This document shows, piece by piece, positions 1 to 7,210 of a DNA stretch of 35,702 nt. Source of the stretch: CAYMCQ01 sp964389025 (lineage in GTDB: Bacteria; Verrucomicrobiota; Verrucomicrobiia; Limisphaerales; CAYMCQ01); the NCBI GenBank assembly GCA_964389025.1, contig CAYMCQ010000038.1:1-35702 (forward strand), written 5' to 3'. Numbering within the stretch: the first letter of the stretch is position 1; the number at the start of each line of letters is the position of its first letter. The translations under genes and the position numbers were made by a program. The notes under the pieces are model-generated. The model was not told where the DNA came from. It saw only the letters and a program-made list of their open reading frames with translations, and ran no database searches.

Positions 1-438
1 CGTCCTGATTGGCGCGCGAGTGGCAACGGCATGAAAAACCCGCCCGCCCGCCTCGCTTGCGGCGCGCGCGCAATCTTCCGGAAGGTTCAACGCGCCCTCG
101 GTGATTGGTCCGGTGACGACGCCGGCAGGTTTGCCGCGAAAACGCATCTCCGGTTTCGCGCGAAACGCATTCGTCTCGCGCCGGCCAACATCGGAACGGA
201 TGCCACCCAATCGGCTGACGAAATAATCAATCATCCCGTTCGTGTCGGGATGGTTCACGTCGAAGCGATACAACTCGCCGTCCGTGGGCAGATCAATGCC
301 AGCCTGGCGCTGGAGGTCGAAGACAACGCGCGTGGCGTCGAGCAAAGCCTGTTCGCTGGGCAGGGCAGAGAGCCATTCGGGGACGGGATACGAACCGACG
401 GTGGTGGCAAGAATGCGCGGCGCACTGTTCTGGTTCAT
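1..438 (-). CDS. MetE-like (cobalamin-independent methionine synthase C-terminal family) protein, partial
   Basis: An open frame begins with ATG at 438 and runs for 146 codons off the left edge without a stop, so only the N-terminal part is present. The protein opens with ILATTVGSYPVPEWL and has QAGIDLPTDGELYRFDVN, which match the start of the MetE C-terminal / UROD-like TIM barrel: the GSYP entry strand and the 'AG.D..TDGE' segment. Members of this family transfer a methyl group from a folate or similar donor to a thiol such as homocysteine. The full MetE N-terminal domain is absent, so this is the short, core-only type; such enzymes are often of uncertain substrate. No Shine-Dalgarno site lies before the ATG. 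The forward-strand frame over the same bases has no recognisable protein character and is a shadow. Confidence 0.8.
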   Translation of the reverse strand, partial: MNQNSAPRILATTVGSYPVPEWLSALPSEQALLDATRVVFDLQRQAGIDLPTDGELYRFDVNHPDTNGMIDYFVSRLGGIRSDVGRRETNAFRAKPEMRFRGKPAGVVTGPITEGALNLPEDCARAASEAGGRVFHAVATRAPIRT

Positions 439-577
439 GCAAGGAGGATAGTAACCGTTTGGCGATAGGCAAGACTCTCAATTCAAAGGGCGAAGTGATT
501 GCAGATATTTTGGCGGCGGTTAAGGAGCGAAGGGCGTAAAGTAGCAGCCCCGTTTGTTGAGCCAGACCATTGGCGGT

Positions 578-2521
578 TTAGAGTTTCAAACGAAAAAAGC
601 GCCCGCTGCCTGCAGCCGGATTCGTAAACGTGATTTGTTGGCCTGAAAGAATCGGACTATTCGTTACCGTCATCCAAGCATCTGGATTCATGGCATTGGT
701 CGTGGTTTGGAGAGTGAAATTCTGTCCCCATAGAGGCCATGAAAGGACAAAGTTGTTTCCCGTCAGCCGCGACTGCAAAGCAGGCGGGCCGACCAACGCA
801 AGACTGTGATTCCAACCTCCGGCGACAGCTACAAGATTGCTTAAACTGGTTGGCACTGTGGCATGCCCCGTATTGACGCCGTCATTGTCATAGTCACTAC
901 CCCAACCTACCGCTAAGCCGTCCGACTTCAGTGCGAGACTGTGAAAATGTCCCGCAGCGATCTCGACTACATTGGTCAGACCAACCGGCACGTTGCATTG
1001 TCCTCGATTGTTGTATCCCCAAGCCACAACGGTTCCATCAGCTTTGAGCGCTAAACTGTGGCTGTCACCGCCCGCTACGGCGACAACGTTGCTGAGACCG
1101 ACCGGCACTGTGCATTGTCCAAATCCATTGAATCCCCAAGCGACAACAGTCCCGTCTGTCTTCACCGCCAAATTGTGATAAGTTCCTGCAGCGATTGTCA
1201 AGACGTTGCTCAACCCTTGCGGCACGCTGGTTTGGCCCCAACCTACCAGAGTCCCGTCGCGTTTGAGCGCAAGACTGTGATAGACTCCACCGGCGACGGC
1301 CACCACATTGCTCAGACCAACCGGCACAGCACATTGGCCTTGGTAATTGTTTCCCCATGCCACAACTGTTCCATCGCGCTTGAGAGCCAAACAGTGGTAA
1401 TAAGCCGCGAATATGGCCATGACGTTACTAAGGCCGTTGGGAACCAATGTTTCACCTTCGCTATTGCCTCCCCAGACTACAACCGTTCCATCGGATTTCA
1501 ACGCCATGCTGTAATAATATCCTGCATCAATCGCAACAGCGTCATTGAACCATCCAGGCACGAAACTCTGACTATAATAATTGTCTCCCCATCCGACAGC
1601 AGTTCCATCCGAAGTGAGCGCTAAGTTGCGATGCGCCTTGGCCGCGATGGCTACTACATTGGTCAAACCCGAAGGGACAACGCATTGGTTTTCGTTAGTG
1701 CGGCCCCAAGCTACAACGGAGCCGTCGGATCGCAGCGCCAAATTGTGATAATTTCCAGCGGCAATGGCGACCACATTGCTTAACCCGTTGGGAACATTGC
1801 ACTGGCCGTAATAATTGTAGCCCCAAGCCACAACCGTTCCGTCGGATTTCAGCGCCAAACTGTGCCACCATCCGCCAGCAATGGCGATGACGTTACTCAG
1901 GCTGTCGGGCACTGTGGTCTGACCATAATAGTTGTAACCCCAAGCCGCGACAGTTCCATCCGACTTAAGCGCCAAGCTATGCACTCCACCTCCTGCGACC
2001 GCGACGACATTGGTTAAGTCACTGGGCACGGTGCTTTGGTCAAGGCGGTTGTCTCCCCATGCTACGATTGTTCCATCGGACTTGAGCGCTAGACTGTGCT
2101 GCCCTCCACCAGCAACTGCAACGACGTTACTCAAACCGTCTGGCACAATCGCTTGTCCAAAATCAGGCCAAGCTCCAGAATTTGTTCTTCCCGTTCCCCA
2201 CGCCACAACGGTTCCGTTGGGCCTGAGAGCCAAGGTGTGCGATCCTCCCGCCGCAATCGTCACCGTATTGGTTAAATTTTCCGGAACGGCGCATTGGCCA
2301 TAACGATTGTGTCCCCAAGCCACAATGATTCCATTGGACTGAACAACCAGACTGTGGAAGGCCCCCGCGATGACGGCTGAGTAGCGTGTGCCGGGTGGAA
2401 CCGGAGGCATCACTTGATTGCCCCACACAACAACGCTGCCGCCTAGTGCAGTGTTGGCAACAAATAGCAAAAGACCCAGCGCCAAACACGCGCTTGCGAG
2501 ATGAGAAATTCCTCGCTGCAT
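578..2521 (-). CDS. Secreted RCC1-repeat beta-propeller protein
   Basis: A 647-residue protein with a signal peptide (MQRGISHLASACLALG, then a hydrophobic stretch ending near NTALGG) followed by about 14 tandem units of roughly 42 residues. Each unit carries the RCC1 pattern SLALKSDGTVVAWGYN..GQ..VP..L(S/T)NVVA(I/V)A. RCC1 repeats form the blades of seven-bladed propellers, so about 14 units would be enough for two. The last ~65 residues leave the repeat and form a module with conserved Trp, Gln and a terminal GRFFRLKL, a C-terminus seen in many verrucomicrobial exported proteins. ATG 2521 is preferred because AAGGA stands 8 bases upstream; an ATG at 2572 in the same frame would put a charged tail before the signal peptide. 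The partner and ligand are unknown; an extracellular binding role is inference. Confidence 0.85.
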   Translation of the reverse strand: MQRGISHLASACLALGLLLFVANTALGGSVVVWGNQVMPPVPPGTRYSAVIAGAFHSLVVQSNGIIVAWGHNRYGQCAVPENLTNTVTIAAGGSHTLALRPNGTVVAWGTGRTNSGAWPDFGQAIVPDGLSNVVAVAGGGQHSLALKSDGTIVAWGDNRLDQSTVPSDLTNVVAVAGGGVHSLALKSDGTVAAWGYNYYGQTTVPDSLSNVIAIAGGWWHSLALKSDGTVVAWGYNYYGQCNVPNGLSNVVAIAAGNYHNLALRSDGSVVAWGRTNENQCVVPSGLTNVVAIAAKAHRNLALTSDGTAVGWGDNYYSQSFVPGWFNDAVAIDAGYYYSMALKSDGTVVVWGGNSEGETLVPNGLSNVMAIFAAYYHCLALKRDGTVVAWGNNYQGQCAVPVGLSNVVAVAGGVYHSLALKRDGTLVGWGQTSVPQGLSNVLTIAAGTYHNLAVKTDGTVVAWGFNGFGQCTVPVGLSNVVAVAGGDSHSLALKADGTVVAWGYNNRGQCNVPVGLTNVVEIAAGHFHSLALKSDGLAVGWGSDYDNDGVNTGHATVPTSLSNLVAVAGGWNHSLALVGPPALQSRLTGNNFVLSWPLWGQNFTLQTTTNAMNPDAWMTVTNSPILSGQQITFTNPAAGSGRFFRLKL

Positions 2522-2821
2522 AGTTCTTGTCCTTACAATCCAAGTTACACTCGTCCGTCTGGACACCCTCATTCAAGCACGATTTGCTTGGTAGCGCAAA
2601 CTTTGTGCGATCACATTTTTCTTCAAACAAAAACAACGGCAAAATCCAGGACGCCGAGAAAGCGAAAGTCCACACGATGCTTGTCATCGGCGCGCGATAC
2701 GGACGCCGGAAATGTTTCCATCCGCGTCCACGACAAAAGAAATCTCAGGGCGAAACTGAAGGAGGAAATGCTTGCGAAGAATTTGCCAGCAATCAAGGAG
2801 CGCCGGATGTAACATGGTTTC
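2522..2821. other. Intergenic region between divergent genes
   Basis: About 300 bases separate the RCC1-repeat gene from the dihydrouridine synthase gene. A Lys/Arg-rich forward frame ends at a TAA at 2810 (last residues LPAIKERRM), but it has no convincing start or family match, and its upstream part overlaps the RCC1 signal peptide. I see no terminator or repeat here. Promoters for both genes should lie in it. Confidence 0.4.
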
Positions 2822-3853
2822 GTGACTCCGCACGAAACTTTCATGCTTTTGCTCAAAGGCGACGCGTCTGTTCTCTCGCTCGCGCCGATGCAGGACGTGA
2901 CGACGCTCGACTTTATGCGCGTCATCGCGCGTTATGGCGGGCCGGATGTTTATTGGACGGAATATTTCCGCGTCCACGCCGTCTCGCATCTGGAAAAATG
3001 GATCCTCGAATCCATCACTGAAAATCCAACCGGCAAACCCATCGTTGCGCAGATGATCGGCAATGACATTCCATCGCTCGTGCGCGCGGCGAAGGAATTG
3101 CAAAATTATCCCGTCGCGGCGATTGACCTGAATCTTGGCTGTCCCGCGCCGATCGTTTATCGCAAATGCGCGGGCGGCGGACTGCTGCGCGAGCCGCAAA
3201 AGATTGACGTCATCCTCGGCGCATTGCGCGAGGCGGTCGCGATTCCGTTCACGGTGAAGACGCGGCTTGGGTTCAGTTCGCCTGACGAGTTCGACACGCT
3301 GCTGCCAATTTTCGCGAAGCACGCGATTGACCTGCTCACCGTCCACGCCCGAACCGTCGCGCAGATGTATCGTCCCGGCGTGCGATATGATTTAATCGCG
3401 CAGGCGGCGCGTGAATTGTCCTGTCCAGTTTTTGCCAATGGAAACGTCCACAGTGCGGAGCAGGCGCTCGCGGTCGTGGCGGAAACGGGCGTGCGCGGTT
3501 TGATGATCGGGCGCGGCGCGATTCGCAACCCGTGGCTCTTCGACCAGATCCGGGCACAACAGCGCGGCGAACCGGTGAAATTGCCAACGGGACGCGACGT
3601 GTTGAATTACATCCACGAATTGTGGGACGCGGAAATCACGCCGGGAGTGCGCGAATCTGCGCAGGTGCAGCGCATGAAGAAATTCATGAACTTCATCGGC
3701 GAAGGCGTCGGCGGAAATTTCCTCCACCAGATCCGTCGCGTGGAAACGACCGCTGACTTTTTTCGCGTCTGCGAGGAGTTTTTGGATCGTGACGAGCCGA
3801 TGACGTTGGAGCCGGAGACAAAAGTTTTAGCTGCCGCTGAAACCATCGGTTGA
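2822..3853 (+). CDS. tRNA-dihydrouridine synthase family protein
   Basis: A 343-residue FMN-dependent TIM barrel of the Dus family, which reduces uridine to dihydrouridine in tRNA D-loops. The family signature is complete: the N-terminal LAPMQDVT, PIVAQMIGND, the catalytic-cysteine segment DLNLGCPAPIVYRKCAGGGLL (Cys at about residue 107), the flavin-phosphate segments VKTRLGF, LTVHARTV and VFANGNV, and MIGRGAIRNPWLF. The length is normal for DusB/DusC-type enzymes. The first in-frame start after the stop at 2810 is GTG 2822; ATG 2843 (MLLLKGDASVLSLAPM) is an equally possible start and leaves the fold intact. Which subfamily it belongs to, and so which uridine it modifies, cannot be told from reading alone. 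Confidence 0.9.
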   Translation: MTPHETFMLLLKGDASVLSLAPMQDVTTLDFMRVIARYGGPDVYWTEYFRVHAVSHLEKWILESITENPTGKPIVAQMIGNDIPSLVRAAKELQNYPVAAIDLNLGCPAPIVYRKCAGGGLLREPQKIDVILGALREAVAIPFTVKTRLGFSSPDEFDTLLPIFAKHAIDLLTVHARTVAQMYRPGVRYDLIAQAARELSCPVFANGNVHSAEQALAVVAETGVRGLMIGRGAIRNPWLFDQIRAQQRGEPVKLPTGRDVLNYIHELWDAEITPGVRESAQVQRMKKFMNFIGEGVGGNFLHQIRRVETTADFFRVCEEFLDRDEPMTLEPETKVLAAAETIG

Positions 3854-3885
3854 ATTTTTGTTCCCAACCCTGCTAGTCTTGCCGC

Positions 3886-4620
3886 ATGGGACGCCAATGG
3901 CTACATGCGAAACGTCTGGTCGCCGGCCTGAAAAAAGGCCGTTCGACCGGCAAACTCGTCCGCGAAATCTCCGTCGCCGCCAAGATGGGCGGCGCCGATC
4001 CCGCGATGAACGCGCGCCTCTTCACCGCCGTCGAGAAGGCGAAGAAGGAGAGCGTGACGAAGGACGCCATCCAGCGCGCCATCAACAAAGGCGCGGGCGT
4101 CGGCGGCGAAAAACTCGTGATGGACCACGTCGTCTTCGAAGGTTACGCGCCGCACAAAGTGCCGGTCATCGTCGAAGTTTACACGGACAACGTGAACCGC
4201 ACCGCGCCGGAGATCCGAGTGTTGTTCAAGGACAAGGGACAGCTCGGCACGACGGGCAGCAACAAATTTCTTTTTGACAATGTCGGCCTCGTCGAGGCGC
4301 ATCATCCCGACGCGAACATTGACCGCGAAGCCTCCGCCATCGAAGCCGGCGCCAACGAAGTCGAGCCGCTGACGAGCGCGCAGAACGACGACATTCCCGA
4401 TGGCGCAGCCGGCGCGAAATTCATTTGCGACCGCGCCGCGGTTCACGCCGTTTCAAAATGGCTTTCGCAAAACGGCTGGACGGTCGTGACGAGCGAGCTT
4501 GGTTACGTTCCTAAAAATTTTCCCGAACTGACCGAGGCGCAAAAAGCCGAAGTGGGCGAATTTCTCCAGTCGCTCGACGATCACGACGACGTCCACCGTG
4601 TCTGGGCTGCGGTGAAATAA
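3886..4620 (+). CDS. YebC/PmpR/TACO1 family protein
   Basis: A 244-residue protein typical of the YebC family in length and layout. The usual MAGHSKWANIKHRK start is replaced by MGRQWLHAKRLVAGLKKGRSTGKLVREISVAAKMGGADP, which keeps the helical KxxREI and GG(A/P)DP features. The middle has AIQRAINKGAG, VFEGYAPHKVPVIVEVYTDNVNRT and the GSNKFLFDNVGLVE strand; the end has LGYVPKN..LTEAQ and a C-terminal DDVHRVWAA. Members act as DNA-binding regulators or, as shown for TACO1 and some bacterial homologues, in translation through proline-rich stretches. It follows the dus gene by 32 bases on the same strand and may be cotranscribed. The divergent N-terminus suggests the YebC_II or a verrucomicrobial subgroup. 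Confidence 0.9.
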   Translation: MGRQWLHAKRLVAGLKKGRSTGKLVREISVAAKMGGADPAMNARLFTAVEKAKKESVTKDAIQRAINKGAGVGGEKLVMDHVVFEGYAPHKVPVIVEVYTDNVNRTAPEIRVLFKDKGQLGTTGSNKFLFDNVGLVEAHHPDANIDREASAIEAGANEVEPLTSAQNDDIPDGAAGAKFICDRAAVHAVSKWLSQNGWTVVTSELGYVPKNFPELTEAQKAEVGEFLQSLDDHDDVHRVWAAVK

Positions 4621-4631
4621 TCTGAGCGGAG

Positions 4632-6194
4632 TCAGACCGCGACTGGCAACCGAATCACCACTTCAAACCCGGATGGTTTTCGGTTACGGCAAATTACCGA
4701 GCCGCGACAGGTCTCGACGCACGTTTTCACAATCGAAAGCCCAAGCCCTATGCCGCCGGTTTCGCGTGTGCGCGACGTGTCCACGCGATAAAATGGATCG
4801 AACAGTTTCGGAATCTCGCTTTCAGGCACGCCCGGGCCGCTGTCAGCCACGATGAGTTCAACCGCGTTGTTCGTTGCGCTGGCGGAAATGTTGACCGGTG
4901 ACTGGCCGGCGTGGCGAATCGCGTTGCGCAACAGATTTGAGACGGCGCGAACGAGCAATTCCGGATCAGCCGTGACTTTCAACGTTTCACCAATCTTGAT
5001 TTGAAGGTTCGGATGTTTGTCTGCGTCGCGCCGCACTGCTTTCTCGACCGCCGCCCGGATGGAAACGGTTTGAAGTTTGATGTTGCCCGCGTTCAACGAC
5101 GCTTTTGAAAACGAAAGTAGTTCGTTGACGAGGCTTGAAATCTCCTGAACTTCCTCGCGCAGGTCCGCGACGTATTTTTTGTCCTTCTCCTCGGCGCGCT
5201 CTTCGAGGATGCCGACGGCCATCTGCATCCGCGCAATGGGCGAACAAAGCTCGTGCGCGATGTCGCCAAGAAATCTTTTCTGGCCGGTGACAAATCCGGC
5301 AAGCCGGGCGGCCATGCGGTTGATCGCGCCGCCGAGCGAGCCGAGTTCGTCGCGGCGCTTTTCATTCAGGCGAACGTCGAAACGGCCTTCGGCGATTTGC
5401 GCCGTGGCATCTTTCATTTGCGCAATCGAGCGCGTGATGCTGCGAACCAGCGGCAACCAAAACACAATTGAAAACACAAGCGCGCCCGCGCCGACCCAAA
5501 TCCACAGCGAGTAGTCGAGCAGCAAACCCCCGGCGCTCAGCGAATCCGTCGCGACGAAGAGCGTCAGTGGTCCGCGTGGAGTTTCGGTGGAATTGATGGG
5601 TGGCAATCGGATCCCAATCCAGTATCGCGGCGAGTCCTGGATGCGAACCACGAAAGGCGCGGGGTTTGGCGGCGATCCACGCATTTCGCGTGGCCCGCGA
5701 AGCGGCGCTTCGGAATCCGGCGAATCAAACAGCGGCCCAGGCTGACGAAAATTTTCCCCATCGCGCAACAGCGGATTTTCTTGTTGCGGTGGCGGCGGAT
5801 TTCCTCCGTCACGAGGCGGCGGTTCGCCGCCTCGCAGGTCGCGTCCGCGCAAAGGCCGGCGCTCGGTCATTCGCGCGTGGACGGGCGGCGGCAGGCGCAT
5901 CGTTTCGCCGGCAAGCTGCATGCCCTCGCCGTGATACAGCAAAAACCTGACGTGATACGCGTCAGTAAACCGCTTCAAGATCGAATTCCATTCGGAACGC
6001 GGTTTCAAATTCAATTCCTCCGCAATGATCTGGCCGAGAGGCTGGATGCGCTCGCGGGCGCGGTTTGCAAGCAACGACTCGACTCCGAACTGAAACTGTC
6101 CCCGAAACAAAACGAAAAATACGGCGGCAAGAACCAGCAGGTTCAGGAAAAACCAGCCGAGGATTTTGGCGTAGAGTGGGAAACGGCTGTTCAT
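4632..6194 (-). CDS. Sensor histidine kinase, CpxA-like, with Pro-rich periplasmic loop
   Basis: A 520-residue membrane kinase. The first TM segment is at residues ~8-30, followed by a periplasmic domain with a long low-complexity insert rich in Pro, Arg, Gly and Asp (about residues 110-190). A second TM segment (LLLDYSLWIWVGAGALVFSIVF) leads to a HAMP domain, then the DHp domain with phospho-acceptor His314 in GDIAHELCSPIARMQ. The HATPase domain has NLLRNAIRHA, VADSGPGVP, FDPFYR and GIGLGLSIV. The start is taken as ATG 6194, because the frame upstream (from 6242) is encoded by a TTGGTGT-type dispersed repeat. It lies downstream of the regulator gene and most likely phosphorylates that regulator. 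The H-box sequence resembles CpxA; the signal is unknown. The gene ends 11 bases from the convergent yebC stop. Confidence 0.92.
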   Translation of the reverse strand: MNSRFPLYAKILGWFFLNLLVLAAVFFVLFRGQFQFGVESLLANRARERIQPLGQIIAEELNLKPRSEWNSILKRFTDAYHVRFLLYHGEGMQLAGETMRLPPPVHARMTERRPLRGRDLRGGEPPPRDGGNPPPPQQENPLLRDGENFRQPGPLFDSPDSEAPLRGPREMRGSPPNPAPFVVRIQDSPRYWIGIRLPPINSTETPRGPLTLFVATDSLSAGGLLLDYSLWIWVGAGALVFSIVFWLPLVRSITRSIAQMKDATAQIAEGRFDVRLNEKRRDELGSLGGAINRMAARLAGFVTGQKRFLGDIAHELCSPIARMQMAVGILEERAEEKDKKYVADLREEVQEISSLVNELLSFSKASLNAGNIKLQTVSIRAAVEKAVRRDADKHPNLQIKIGETLKVTADPELLVRAVSNLLRNAIRHAGQSPVNISASATNNAVELIVADSGPGVPESEIPKLFDPFYRVDTSRTRETGGIGLGLSIVKTCVETCRGSVICRNRKPSGFEVVIRLPVAV

Positions 6195-6323
6195 AAACAC
6201 CAAAACCCAAACACCAAACACCAAACAACCTCCAAAAACCAAGCACCGAATTCTTCGCGTCCCGATTCGATTTTTGAGGCTTGGTGTTTCTTTGATGTTT
6301 GGTGTTTGGTGTTTGGTGTTTGA
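6195..6323. repeat. TTGGTGT-type inverted repeat element between regulator and kinase genes
   Basis: The left half is runs of CCAAACACCAAACACC, and the right half runs of GGTGTTTGGTGTTTGG, so the 129-base gap can fold into a long imperfect hairpin around a central ~40-base spacer. The element fills the gap exactly from the kinase start (6194) to the regulator stop (6324). A single-arm relative occurs at 11145-11175. Its hydrophobic translation (CLVFGVW-like) also adds spurious N-terminal residues to the kinase frame. Confidence 0.75.
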
Positions 6324-7061
6324 TTACGCATCTGGATTGATGAGCATGTAACCCGCGGCTCGCACTGTTTTTATGAACCTCGGCTCCTTCGCGTCGTCGC
6401 CGAGTTTTTTGCGCAGCGCGGAAATGTGGACGTCAATGGAACGGTCGAACACGTCGAAGTTGCGGTCGCGGATTTCGTCGAGCAACAGCTCACGCGATTT
6501 CACGCGGCCACGCGCGCGGGCGAGGCTGGCAAGCAGATCGAATTCAACGGGCGTCAACGTCAGTGGCTTGTCATCGAAGACAGCGGTGCGCGTGTTCGGG
6601 TCAACGCGCAATTTGCCGACGATGATCTCATCCTCGAAACCGTCGTTGGCGGCTTTTGCCTTGCGGGCTGTCCGGCGCGTGACGGCGCGCAACCGCGCGA
6701 GCAGTTCGCGCGTGGAAAAAGTTTTCGGCAGATAATCGTCCGCGCCGATTTCCAAACCCACGATGCGGTCGGCTTCCTCGCCGCGCGCGGTGAGCATTAG
6801 AACGGGCACGTCGGAAGTTTTGCGGATTTGTTTCAGCACTTCGAAGCCGTCCATGCCGGGCAGCATCACGTCCAAAATAACGGCTGACCACGAATCACCA
6901 GTTGCGCGCTCGACGCCGTCCGGCCCGGTGTGGGCGAGCGCGATTTCGTAACCCATCGGCGTGAGGTAATCGGCGATGAGGCGGCAGAGTTTTTTGTCGT
7001 CGTCAATGACGAGGACGCGCGTGCGGTTGCCGGCTTCAGTTTTTAAAGTGAGCGTCGTCAT
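6324..7061 (-). CDS. Response regulator, OmpR/CpxR-like family
   Basis: A 245-residue two-domain transcription factor. The receiver domain (residues ~14-125) has the acidic pocket IDDD at 19-22, phospho-acceptor Asp64 (VILDVMLPGMDG), Thr91 and Lys113. The common LPKPF turn after the lysine is LPKTF here. The C-terminal winged helix carries LTPVEFDLLASLARARGRVKSRE and the recognition region FDRSIDVHISALRKKLGDD, close to CpxR. It should be phosphorylated by the kinase encoded next to it on the same strand. Its gene is divergent from the YHYH gene, and an 11-bp-spaced direct repeat of the kind bound by OmpR-family regulators lies in the shared intergenic region, so control of the neighbouring operon is likely but inferred. 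Confidence 0.93.
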   Translation of the reverse strand: MTTLTLKTEAGNRTRVLVIDDDKKLCRLIADYLTPMGYEIALAHTGPDGVERATGDSWSAVILDVMLPGMDGFEVLKQIRKTSDVPVLMLTARGEEADRIVGLEIGADDYLPKTFSTRELLARLRAVTRRTARKAKAANDGFEDEIIVGKLRVDPNTRTAVFDDKPLTLTPVEFDLLASLARARGRVKSRELLLDEIRDRNFDVFDRSIDVHISALRKKLGDDAKEPRFIKTVRAAGYMLINPDA

Positions 7062-7107
7062 GGTTGCTCGTGGATTGCAGAATAGCGGTTCTTTCGTGGA
7101 AAGCGCG

Positions 7108-7133
7108 AACTTTTACCATTGCTTAACAATTTT
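7108..7133. promoter_or_regulatory. Putative CpxR-like regulator box upstream of YHYH operon
   Basis: The motif AACTTTTAC-N6-TTAACAATTT, read on the minus strand, is GTTAA-N6-GTAAA: two half-sites 11 bp apart, one helical turn, as bound by tandem OmpR-family dimers (compare CpxR, GTAAA-N5-GTAAA). It sits between the divergent regulator gene and the YHYH gene. The same 19 fixed bases recur at 12823-12847 before the EF-hand gene, in both cases about 31-32 bases ahead of a CTTTAC that may be part of the -10 region. Confidence 0.55.
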
Positions 7134-7210
7134 CTCCGGTGCAAACACACTGCCTTTACATGGCGGTTGCAGGTTTGCGGCGGAAGAAACAAACAACCCA
7201 TCCACCGAAT

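Noticed and set aside
31..468. A 145-codon forward frame over the left edge.
   Set aside because: The opposite strand encodes the start of a MetE-like protein with clear motifs; the forward frame is a GC-rich shadow.
578..2521. Regularly spaced near-identical sequences that might suggest a CRISPR array.
   Set aside because: The ~126-base period keeps one reading frame and encodes RCC1 blades; there are no spacers or cas genes.
2620..2760. Minus-strand tail reading FVVDADGNISGVRIARR, possibly the end of a lost gene.
   Set aside because: The match is short and generic, and nothing upstream on that strand supports a gene.
2501..2812. Lys/Arg-rich forward frame before the dus gene.
   Set aside because: It starts inside the RCC1 signal-peptide region, has no ribosome site and no recognisable family; kept only as a note under the intergenic region.
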